A DNA stretch of 64,000 nt from the NCBI GenBank assembly GCA_004123355.1, contig SCHM01000006.1, forward strand, positions 1,302,001 to 1,366,000. Direction: 5' to 3'. Below, piece by piece: positions 45,267 to 53,973 of this stretch. A program made the translations under genes and the position numbers. The stretch's first letter is position 1. Each line of letters begins with the position of its first letter. The notes below the pieces were generated by a model. The model was not told the origin of the DNA and searched no databases. It saw nothing but the letters and a program-made list of their open reading frames with translations. This DNA comes from Amphirosellinia nigrospora (taxonomy: Eukaryota > Ascomycota > Sordariomycetes > Xylariales > Xylariaceae).

Positions 45267-46240
45267 TTTTTTAATATTATTTAATTTTAATTAAAAAAAT
45301 CGGACTATAAATAAAAAGCTATAAAAGCTTTTTAAAAAAAAAAAACAATTTAAACAAATATATAAAAAAAAATAAAAAAAATAATATAGTTTATTAAATT
45401 AGCTAAAAAAAACTTATAATATATTTAAAAACGTATAATTAATTAAATTAATAAAAATTAATATAAACTTAATTTTAATATAAAAAATTATATATTAATT
45501 TTAAAAAAAAAATAGTTTTAAAAAATAAACTATTTATTAAATAAACTAAATTTTTTTTTAATATAATAAATGTTTAAAATATATAAAAAAAATAAAAACA
45601 TTTTTATATTAAACGTTTTTTTAATTTAAAAAATATTAAATCGTTATTATATAAATCGACTATAAAAATATTTTAATAATTTATTATTAAATTAAAAAGC
45701 AAAAAACTTAAAAAAAAAATAATAAAACTTAAAAATAAAAAAAAGTTTACTATTAAAAAAATATAAATATTTTAACTTTATTATTAAAAATTATAATACT
45801 AAATAAATTAAAAAAATTAAAACTTTAATAATATATAATATTTAGCAAAAAATTTTAAAAATAATATAAAAGCATTAAAAAACTTTTATAATATAAACTT
45901 TAATTTAGCTAAACTTTTAATAAAACTATAAATATAGCTAAAAATAGCGCAAAAAAACAAACTTAATAAGCTATATTTAGCTAATAATAAAGCTATAATA
46001 TAAAAAAAAAAAAATAACGCAAAAAAAAAACGCGTAAATAAAAAAAATATATAAATATTATATATATTTAAATATTATATTAAGCAAAAAAAACCTTAAA
46101 TAACGTATAAAAAAACTAGTATAATAATTTAATAGTATAAAAGCTTTACGAAAAATTATATTAATAAAAACCCGAAACAATTTTTTTTTTCGCTAGAAAA
46201 CAGTTATAACTTTAACCTTAGTTAAATTATTCTTTTTTTT

Positions 46241-46251
46241 AAGGGGGGAAT
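46241..46251 (+). other. Polypurine tract of E4
   Basis: AAGGGGGGAAT directly before the 3' LTR, the expected place for plus-strand priming. The equivalent place in E5 is all A/T (53974-53991). Confidence 0.8.
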
Positions 46252-46530
46252 AGTTATAGATCTACAAGCTTTAGTAGCTATGCCCCACTACTAGCTATAG
46301 CACTTATAATTTTTACTCGTAATAAATATATAACTACTATTTACAATAAATATAATATAATGAATAAAGGCAAGCATTAATAGTAAATATAGCTGCCCCG
46401 CAAATATTTAAGCAGTTATTTATAACGTAAACTTAAACTTTTTTTTTTTTTTTTTTTTTTTTTTATAGATTTTATATACAATATATTATATATATTAAAG
46501 CTTTATTTTTCGAGTATATAAAGCATAACT
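46252..46530 (+). repeat. 3' LTR of E4
   Basis: 279 bp, AGTTATAGATCTACAAGC to AAAGCATAACT. It keeps more G/C than the 5' LTR (GCTATGCCCCACTACTAGC, GCTGCCCCGC) and has a long T run at about 46439-46464. Confidence 0.83.
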
Positions 46531-46552
46531 TTTAATATTTTATAATAATATA

Positions 46553-46614
46553 TTTAATCGATTATTAATCGATTAAATATTTAATAATATATAATTAATT
46601 ATTAATCGATTAAT
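46553..46614. repeat. Two palindromic blocks, continuation of the 36.4-39.7 kb array
   Basis: TTTAATCGATTATTAATCGA and ATTAATTATTAATCGATTAA lie immediately right of E4 and its TSD, showing that E4 inserted into the array. Confidence 0.7.
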
Positions 46615-47242
46615 ATATATTTTTTAGGAAAAAATAATTAAAAAAAGAACTTTTAATTATTTATTTGCAGAATTAAAAAATATAAGTTATTTCGACCTTT
46701 GCAATATTAAATTAAGCCAACTAGTACTAAGGATCTAGCGCTGCAGATCGGGCCCACAAATCCCTCCAAATCTGGTCACTGGTCATATAGATCGCAGGGG
46801 TATAGGTCATCCTGTCAGGCCCCTCATCACGATAACGTTCAAGGATTTTCAATCTGCATTCCTCAACACAACCGTGCGCCAATGAAATACTATGAAAGGA
46901 TCTTCATCCTAGCAGTCTTATTCCTACGCGTCCATCTGCATTTGTTTACGTCTTACCTAATACACTGTCGCCGTGCCGACCCTTCCGGCGTATTCCCCGT
47001 GTTGATATGACCCGACTAGGGTTGACTGGGGTAATAGAATGCGGGGAGTTAAGCGCGACTTTTCGGTGCCTAGTTTCTTCCACCGCCTCGAAAAACGTCC
47101 ATAGTACACGTAATCACAGACCCTGACTCTAATAATGCCTGTAGGTGGTTCTTATAAAGAGATGCCACATCTCGACAGAGATACGCGCCGGTCTAAGACT
47201 TCTAGTTTGCACGCTGTAGTCTGAATATTTGCTGTCAATATA
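46615..47242 (+). promoter_or_regulatory. AT/GC boundary and upstream region of the esterase gene
   Basis: Composition changes to normal at about 46690-46740. No gene is recognised here. Two matches to the CreA consensus SYGGRG, CTGGGG (47026-47031) and GCGGGG (47041-47046), lie ~200 bp before the start codon. A TATA-like CTTATAAAG lies at 47151-47159. CreA sites are short and common, so carbon-catabolite control is only a suggestion. Confidence 0.35.
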
Positions 47243-48886
47243 ATGCTACCTCCACTAGGCGTTCGCCTAGCCGCACTGGGGAGCCTAGTCCAGATCTGCT
47301 TAGGCTCCTCTCTCCCCCCTTTCACAGATTGCTCGTCGCTGACCGTGACGCCTCCCGAGGGAGCTTCCCTCATAAACGCCACCGCGACAGAGCGCTACAA
47401 CGTCACCTACGATGGCGTCACTTACAATGGTGTCGCCGGCATTGTCAATATCTGCGACGTAGAGGTTTTCCTAACGCATGGAGATGCGGGCGACGCTGTC
47501 CGGATCGCCGTTTACCTACCGCTCGACGGATGGAATGGTCGGTGGCAGGGCACTGGAGGTGGCGGTGTGAGTCCACTTGAAATGCCTTATTTCTTTCGTA
47601 AAACGGCCTTGGCTAACTTCGTGGCTCGCTCGTAGTTCGCAGCAGGCTATTTTGACCTTGAACTCGTGCCGGCCGTGACCAGTGGATACTCCGCCGGGTC
47701 GACAGACGCCGGAGTGCCCCTGGACGGCAACACCGACGTTTGGTATAACTCGACTCAGCTAGTCGAGAACTTCGGTGTGTATTAAAATTAGCTAACAACC
47801 AGGAGCAGTAGCAAGAGACTAACCTGGCATGTTGTAGTCCACTTGTCTTTCCACGAAATGACAGTCATTGGCAAAGACTTGTCGGAGAAGTTTTACGGGA
47901 AGAAACCGGAGTATAGCTACTGGTTCGGATGTAGCACCGGCGGACGCCAGGGTATGAGCGAGGCTCAGCGCTATCCAGAAGACTACGACGGTATTCTGGC
48001 CGGTGCCCCAGCCATCAACTGGGACAGGCTTCTAGTAGGGGACTACTGGCCCCTTACGGCGCAAAGCCAGGACGGCGAGCCCGTCTCTATATGCAAGCTA
48101 GGTGCCATCGGGAACGCGAGTGTCGATGCCTGCGACTTGCTCGACGGTGCTGCTGATGGGCTAATAAGCAATCCACTCAAGTGCAAATTCGATGCGAAGA
48201 GTGTGGTGGGCATGGAAGTGCAATGCGATGGGAACACTACTATCACGGAGCGGGATGCAACTGTGTGGAATAAAATCCGGGATGGTTTCACAGACGAAAA
48301 GGGTAACCTCTTGTGGTATGGGCTGCAACCAGAAACGGATTACCAAGACCAGGCGGTACAACCAGGCTTTCTTCCCACAATTCAATGGATCGCGGATTTC
48401 TTACTACGGAGCCCCGGCCTCGACGTTAGCGATGTCCAACAGGATCAACTTGTAGATCTGTTCCATCAATCTGTATCAGAATCTCACGAACTCTGGGGCA
48501 CCGACAACCCTGACCTTTCGGCCTACAGCGCGCGCGGCGGCAAGATATTGACGTGGCATGGATGGGCGGATCAACTCATCTCGCCATTGAGTACTCTGGA
48601 ATACTGGCAACGGGTTGTAGACCTGGCCGGTGGAGAGGAGAAGACGGATGAGTTCTACCGCGTCTTCATGGCGCCCGGTCTGGGCCACTGCGCAGGGGGT
48701 CCTGGTCCTCAAATTCCAATTGATCTGCTGGCCCCTCTTATTGAGTGGGTCGAGGAGGGTAATGCGCCCGAAACAATGTTGTTTTCTGGAAATGGACAGT
48801 CAAGAAACATATGCAAATTCCCAAAGGGACTAGAATATAGCGGGAGCGGGAACATTAGTGATGCGGCGAGCTGGAAGTGTGTATAA
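47243..48886 (+). CDS. Secreted tannase/feruloyl esterase family protein
   Basis: An intact gene of three exons (47243-47566, 47636-47774, 47838-48886) encoding 503 aa. The start is bounded by an in-frame TGA 21 bp upstream. Residues 1-23 form a signal peptide (core VRLAALGSLVQICLG). Family landmarks occur in order: DGWNGRWQGTGGGG ending at residue 108, AVTSGYSAGSTDAG, GCSTGGRQG with nucleophile Ser187 next to Cys186, the DLLDGAADG calcium loop (about 254-262), Asp399 in GWADQLISP, and His438-Cys439 in GLGHCAGG. This is the CS-D-HC catalytic arrangement of the tannase/FaeB family, where a disulfide joins the cysteines beside Ser and His. Such enzymes hydrolyse phenolic esters outside the cell. 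Whether the substrate is gallate or feruloyl/coumaroyl esters cannot be told from sequence. A possible poly(A) signal, AAATAAAA, lies at about 49065. No premature stop, although E4 ends 0.7 kb upstream. Confidence 0.93.
47567..47635 (+). other. Intron 1 of the esterase gene (69 bp)
   Basis: Starts GTGAGT, has branch site GCTAAC 27 bp before the end, and ends CGTAG. Its length is a multiple of three, so the reading frame runs through it until the TAG of its own acceptor. Removing it joins GTGGGG to FAAGYF, matching the oxyanion region of the family. Confidence 0.9.
47775..47837 (+). other. Intron 2 of the esterase gene (63 bp)
   Basis: Starts GTGTGT, has branch site ACTAAC 14 bp before the acceptor, and ends TTGTAG. 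It splits a codon after its first base. Splicing gives LVENF-V-HLSFHEMTVIGK, as in family members. Confidence 0.88.
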
Positions 48887-49756
48887 GCCAAGAAGATATT
48901 GGAGGATGATATGTCTATTCTCGGACATTCCCAGTACTCCTCAACTTATTTTCGATACCTAGAGCTTATATGCAGAGTTGAAATTTTAGTTAAACTACTA
49001 GAATTCTTTCAAGGAGTGCAGATTGAGCCAACCAGTAGCTTCTTTTAAGTAAGGTTATAGAAGGAAATAAAAAGGATAGTGGGAGCAAGGTTGATCGTTG
49101 CAGTGGCCTAGGCAACCCTCAAGTCCGGAAAGGGATCGTCTTCACTGGAAACCTTGAGTGTGGTGAGTCGGCCCTACGGAAATGAAACCTTGCTGATGCT
49201 TTGCCATTGATATAGTTTCATAGAAGGGTTAACTACCTCGCTCCACGAACCGCCCGCGAAGCAAGGACACCTCCTGGCTAATGCCCTGGGGTTCAGGAGT
49301 GGGAGTCGTAGTCGTAAAATGCCCTGCTGGCGAAGGCGATGTGCCGCTTTAAGTGAGCCCTATATCGTTTCTGGCTGCATTGTAGTATGGTCGGTAACTG
49401 ATGTTGATTGGTAGAAGAGAAGCTGGTATGCTCTTGAACAGACGTCTGAAAAAGTACCTATCCAGGTATTCTACAGTCGGCAGATTCTATATGGTACTGC
49501 GGTTTGTCTGTATTTAGACTAGCGGATACTCCCACCACCCAATCATCTACTCCCTGTCATGCTCTGGCAGATTCTTAGCCAAAATAGGCAGTAAAATAGT
49601 AGGTCATGACATCATACTTCGAAACGTTTTTGGAGCGTTAGATGTTGGTAGCTATAAACATTTTGATACAAGACACACACCCAAGGCCACTCATATTTGT
49701 AGCAGCTCTAAGAGGCCAATTCGGTTCTTTGCATGTCCCCTTGCTAGCCTTGCAAG
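48887..49756 (+). promoter_or_regulatory. Intergenic region between esterase and ankyrin genes
   Basis: 870 bp of normal composition with no gene I can support. A TATA-like TATAAA at 49653-49658 lies 104 bp before the ankyrin start codon. Confidence 0.4.
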
Positions 49757-51503
49757 ATGGTGAAGGTACTTCCTCCATTGAAGGTAGATATACCGGAGCC
49801 TCCCGCAGGCCAGGTATGGCACATAGCTCCCGCTGGTCATTATCTGTGGCTGGAGGATCCCGAGTATTACGATGAAATGGGTCGAGATCCGCTTCAGCAA
49901 GCGAAGATATGGACAATTATCGACTCCGATCAGCGGGCTGAGAAATTCGGAGAGATTGTCAAAAAGTACCCGAAACAAAAACATAGGCGCGACATGTTAT
50001 ACGAGGCAGCCAGACGAGGTGACACAGTATTGGCGCGAACTGTTGTTCAAATCGGATTGAAGATACACCCAGATATCCAAACAACTCAGGAGATGGAGGA
50101 CAAGAGCAACGAAGAAGACCAGGATGAACCTGGAAGTACCCTCGATAAAGATGACCTAGCTGTCACGCCAGTTCATATAGCAGCGAGTCTCGGCCATCTA
50201 ACTTGCGTGAAAATGTTTATCGAAGAGGCTAGCGTTGAAGTTGATGTTCGGGACGAGTTTGGACGCACCCCTCTGATTGCAGCTTACAACCAACTCGAAG
50301 TCGTGCGATACCTGTTAGCGCAAGGTGCGGAGCCCAGGGCGAGAACTGTTGGCGAAGGTGACCGTGCGGACACGCATGCCACACAATATACGGGTCCAAA
50401 TGTCCTCGAATGCGCTGTTGGCAGCAATAACGTGGATGTGTTGAAGATACTGTTGGATCATCCATCTCTCAACTCAGCAAACGACTGGCTTACATCTTTA
50501 GCTATCAAAAATGCAGCAAGAGGAGGTTTTGAGTCCTTAAAATTGGTTTTGGAGCGAGGGGATATCCAATGGGGACAGGAATGACACTACCAAGGCTAAC
50601 CTGCTGAGCGAAGAACAGAGGCAGAATATCATCGAGGCTACGCCAATAGCAGCTGAGCAGGGTGACTTGGACTCGTTGAAACTGCTTCTTAGTTATCAGT
50701 CGTTAACCAACAAGTATGGCTACGGCTACTTTCCTTCTTTTGAAGTCCCGGAGACTTGGTATAAGCCATTCATCTATGGCATGTACAATTCCATGGTCAC
50801 GAATCGACCAGACAAATTCGAGTTCCTCAATGATTTTGGGTTGAAAGAGCACGAATCGATGTCATTAGATAAGCTACCGGAAGATCAAAACGTCAACAAG
50901 CAGCACCTGCTCGAAAAGGCTGTAGAATCAGGCTCAATTGATAGTGCTAATCTCATAATCATCAAATACGGCGCAGAACCGAACCAACATCGTATCCCTC
51001 CAGGCTTGCAGCCATTGTACATTGCTGCGCTCCGGGACAAGACTGAGATGCTTCAATATCTACTGGACAACTACGATATAGATATCCACCTTGGGAATGG
51101 TCGCTATTTGTCAGGCCCTACGGCCCTCTGGGGTGCTATAAACCTGAAGTCGCTTGGAAGCATCGCAATACTTCTTCAGCGTGGAGGGCCCATCGACCGT
51201 ATCGACGAGGAACTTCGCAATGTTGAACGGCCCACAACCGCTATTCTTAGGGGCACTTGGCCTGCACCGGGAAGTCGACCAATGGTATTTTTGGAAACGG
51301 AAGAACACACCCGGGAGTACGTCGAATGGGCACGCCATACCTGGCAAAACTTGAATCCTCATTACGTCCGCCTAGAGCTTGGCCCGGAGGATAAGGAATG
51401 GATCAACGCATTGCAGTTGCGAAAGGGGAATGAGGAGTTAAGAGAGACCGGGGACACTGCGAGGGAGTCGAGTGAGCAAGACGAGACTGACAACAAAGTC
51501 TAA
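49757..51503 (+). pseudogene. Ankyrin-repeat protein gene, broken by one extra base
   Basis: Two open segments in different frames, 49757-50584 (275 codons) and 50667-51503, form one gene. The second frame is open back to the break and reads DRNDTTKANLLSEEQ, then ATPIAAEQGDLDSLKLLL. Dropping one G from the GGGG at 50571-50574 would restore a 581-aa frame. Ankyrin-type repeats lie at about residues 78-106, 137-165 (TPVHIAASLGHLTCVKMFI), 169-198 (GRTPLIAAYNQLEVVRYLL), 214-243 and 247-272, and more follow in the second part (QPLYIAALRDKTEMLQYLL). The start has a good context (CAAGATGG). There is no signal peptide or membrane segment, so it is probably a cytosolic binding protein of unknown partner. 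It could be a true frameshift or a sequencing error. An intron is less likely because no good GTRNGT donor or YAG acceptor fits. Confidence 0.8.
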
Positions 51504-51635
51504 ACAATAATCTGCGAAAGCGCATGCCTCCTATGCCAACGTTCTTAGACCGAGAAACTGAATTAAGGAATGATGATGACCTCATCCCAGAGTTCAAACC
51601 CTACGCAACCGCGCCGGGGTTCTCAGATAGATTAG

Positions 51636-51982
51636 CAGGTAACCCGGAAGTTTTTTAGCACAACAACAAAGACTTATGAGCAAGTATTTTCGATCTTTCC
51701 CGGGACTAAAACATGTATTGCTGGTTTCTTCTTCAATAAACGCTATACCTCGCTCGAGCACTTGCCATTGGGAATGTTACACTCGTTGCTCTATCAGATT
51801 CTGGAGCTTTATCAGTTTAAACTTGCGACGCTTATGAGCCTTTGTAAAGAGGACACATCTCGGTATTGCAACTCTATAGCTTACAAGACATATTCAAGGC
51901 GTTTTCTTTAACCAGCCTAATGACGGGAGGCCCTCAGCCTCTAATTGCTTTCCTAAGCCACACAATGAAAAAACACTGTTAA
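51636..51982 (+). pseudogene. Remnant of a NACHT/AAA-type (STAND/NLR-like) NTPase
   Basis: The frame open at 51636-51911 reads CIAGFFFNKRYTSLEHLPLG, then MLHSLLYQIL. This resembles the segment after the P-loop in fungal NACHT/NPHP3-type NTPases (FFF...R....E.S..GMLRSLLYQ). After a frameshift, 51881-51982 continues with LQDIFKAFSLTS and GPQPLIAF, where the Walker B strand region is expected. Neither the Walker A P-loop nor the acidic Walker B end is present, so the fragment cannot bind nucleotide in the usual way. An open stretch just upstream (about 51504-51655, with MPPMPTFLDRETELRND) may belong to the same gene but is unrecognised. The family call rests on my recollection of the motif pattern. 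Confidence 0.6.
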
Positions 51983-52383
51983 CTCCAAGAGACAGTATTC
52001 TTCGCACAACCAACTTACTTTTTCATCTTAGTGTTTACAGGTTGAACTCCCTCTCATTTTCTCGCTTCACATACTATATGCTGTAAGCACGAACCCCCTC
52101 ACCCCCTGACGCCCCAATGGAGCTAGCCCCGCGCACGAGAGCGAGGCCACGCACTATTAGGGGGCTGCCTTCGTTGCTTTGGTTTATGTGATCTGCATGG
52201 CTTGCTTGGTCTGCGTGGCCTGTGTGACCTATGGCTATATAACCTAAAAACGAAGGCTTCCTTGCCCCTGGTAGGATGGGCCTCTAGTCGATAAGGTATG
52301 ATTCTTACGGATATATAGGAAGAAGGACCGCACAAGGATCTTGCACAGCAGAATAAGTTAAAAAAATACAAAATAAAGTTCCG
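51983..52383. other. Unassigned 400 bp with interleaved inverted repeats
   Basis: No gene supported. Two perfect inverted pairs interleave: AGGCCACGCA (52144-52153) with TGCGTGGCCT (52212-52221), and GCCTTCGTT (52167-52175) with AACGAAGGC (52249-52257). An imperfect 18-bp direct repeat (TCTGCATGGCTTG / TCTGCGTGGCCTG) and a TATA-like CTATATAACC (about 52235) lie between them. It could be an LTR fragment, since TGTAAGCACGAACCCC at 52082 looks like an LTR start, but no TSD was found. Confidence 0.4.
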
Positions 52384-53512
52384 CTATCTAAACCAGCCCA
52401 TCCTCTCTAGCGCATCAGCTAACGCATTTATAATTTCATGTTTTTTGATAACGCTATACTTAAATAATCTGGAAGCGGCAGGGTGGGAAGGATGCCCTCG
52501 GACTCGACAAGTTCGCCCTCTGATAGCTGCTCGCGCCACTATTCGATGTTTCTGTGCTCTTTCTAAACTCCTGTGTTGGCTCTTTGGCTCCGAGTCCAGT
52601 ACCGGTCTGAGAACAAAATAGACACATACGCTATCCAAAAGGCAGGGAGTCTCCTCGACGGACATGCGCAGTGACGATTCCCAGCAGTCTATTCTTTGTG
52701 ATAAAGTACGTCTTTCCAACAATTTCTTTGAGACGGACAGCAAAAAAATCTCTGGTTTCTCTGTCAGGGTAGCTATCAGTCTCAAGATGTAGACACAAAA
52801 ACAACATCACAGTGTCCAACCCAACCATGCTGTTTGCCTGGGTCCCCTGAATTCGTTGATGGATGTGAGTTGCGAGCCGGGAGACAGTACCGAACAAATC
52901 AGGGTCGCCTTCCTTCGCGATAACACCCACCTCATCGATATCATCGACATTTATCCCGTCACAGAAAAGAGTAGTAGGAGTGGCGAACATCTAATTCAGA
53001 GCCTTTCGTTAAGACTTCTGGACCTTGTAAGCATTATGAAATAGAAATCCGTTCAAAGTAACCACAGAATTTCCACTGCTTGCTATTCTATTGCTGTGTA
53101 CATCCGAGTCGCTATAGCTGAAATCTAACACCCAGGACGGGTAGGTAGTAGCCTCGCCATCAGCCGCTAAAGTGCTTTTGTTAACCATAGTAGCAGAGTC
53201 GATAAATAAGTCAAAGTTCACCGCTAGATTATAGTTTTGTTAAGAGTTAACAGAACGAGCGGTTATACATGTAAATATTAATTTATAATCTTTATTGTAG
53301 TCAATACAAATAAGCTTCCCCATACAACAAGGAAGAAGAGACTCTAGGGCGTAAATCTTGTCTCCTGGATCGGTAGCTCGGCACGCCGCCGTTTTGTCCG
53401 ATAGGTTGTATAAATAGCTAGCAGTAGAATCATCGCCGGGCTGCTGACGTAGGCTAAGCAGTAGCGGTTCGCGATACTTTCCAACGCCCTTTTGTCCTAA
53501 AAACTTTAACAT
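52384..53512 (-). pseudogene. HET-domain (heterokaryon incompatibility) gene, 5'-truncated pseudogene
   Basis: Read on the minus strand from 53512, one frame gives ATDPGDKIYALESLLP (the end of a HET domain, compare ATDPRDKVYALLGL), ICIDYNKDYKLIF, then PSWVLDFSYSDSD, LFCDGINVDDIDEVG and GKTYFITKNRLLGIV with HVRRGD. These are typical landmarks of HET proteins downstream of the core. The frame has stops at 53240-53242 (TAA), 53009-53011 (TAA) and 52991-52993 (TAG). After a one-base shift near 52650 the next frame gives CLLDSVCVYFVLRPVLDSEP. The true C-terminal end, somewhere down to 52384, is uncertain. The N-terminal HET core is missing at the edge of the AT-rich block. Intact HET proteins trigger cell death on contact between incompatible strains. 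This copy cannot be functional. Confidence 0.82.
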
Positions 53513-53682
53513 TTTGCATATTTCCTGTGTTTTTTCATTTATAATTCCGAGTATTAGTACATATTAGGCTAGTTGTTTAAACTAGACGTACTAAACATAT
53601 AGCAATGTTATACTTTTAGCGCTTAACGTTATATTATTAACAAAAGATTAAAATAATACTTAAGTTTTATAAAAAAAATATA
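53513..53682. other. Right edge of the gene island
   Basis: Composition falls back to AT-rich between about 53520 and 53640. It should have held the 5' part of the HET gene, but nothing recognisable remains. Confidence 0.6.
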
Positions 53683-53687
53683 ATTAA

Positions 53688-53973
53688 AGTTACGCTTTAT
53701 ATACTTAAAAAACAAGGCTTTAATATATATAATATATTATATATAAAATCTATAAATAAAATAAAAAGAAAAAAAGTTTAAGTTTACGTTATAAATAGCT
53801 ATTTAAATACTTGCGGGCAGCTATATTTATTATTAATGCTTGTTTTTATTTATTACATTATATTTACTACGAATAATAGTTATATATTTATTATAAATAA
53901 TAATTACTATAATAGAAATTATAAGTGCTATAGTTAATAAAGTATAGTTATTAAAGCTTGTAAACTTATAACT
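53688..53973 (-). repeat. 3' LTR of E5 (left)
   Basis: 286 bp, from AGTTACGCTTTATATAC to GTAAACTTATAACT. The A/T-only tract that follows corresponds to the G-rich polypurine tract of E4. Confidence 0.82.

Larger units (their letters stand above)
39819..46530 (+). mobile_element. LTR retrotransposon E4 (left partner of E5)
   Basis: A 6.7-kb element including 477 N. LTRs are 39819-40083 and 46252-46530, with TSD TTTAA at 39814-39818 and 46531-46535. The LTR termini are an inverted pair, AGTTA...TAACT, rather than TG...CA. A polypurine tract, AAGGGGGGAAT (46241-46251), abuts the right LTR, which fixes plus orientation. The interior is A-rich on this strand, as expected. It aligns in reverse with E5, for example TTTTTTTTTTCGCTAGAAAA near 46180 against the complement of 54020-54050. 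No protein domain survives. Confidence 0.86.

Noticed and set aside
1-46650. Mitochondrial DNA or an AT-rich plasmid
   Set aside because: No mitochondrial genes, tRNAs or long ORFs. Instead there are LTR pairs with TSDs and depletion of CpA/TpG, as RIP produces in nuclear DNA.
47152-47382. Minus-strand open frame over the esterase promoter and first exon
   Set aside because: No recognisable protein features. It overlaps a well-supported exon on the other strand. The same holds for the small opposite-strand frames inside 47.6-48.9 kb and 49.6-51.6 kb.
47567-47635. In-frame TAG in the esterase gene read as a nonsense mutation
   Set aside because: It is the acceptor of a 69-bp intron with GTGAGT donor and GCTAAC branch site. 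Splicing restores the family sequence GGGG-FAAGYF.
50540-50640. Intron explaining the frame change in the ankyrin gene
   Set aside because: No GTRNGT-like donor is available. The only CTAAC (near 50597) is followed by a GAG, a poor acceptor. A one-base shift in GGGG is simpler.
52123-52371. Minus-strand 82-codon open frame
   Set aside because: Its composition is Arg/Ser/Pro-rich with no motif, and it coincides with the inverted-repeat segment. No support as a gene.
52082-52373. Unmutated solo LTR starting TGTAAGCACGAACCCC
   Set aside because: The start looks LTR-like, but I found no matching CA end with a target-site duplication and no second copy in the window.
52856-53044. Plus-strand 62-codon open frame
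   Set aside because: It is antisense to the HET pseudogene, whose minus-strand frame has clear family motifs.
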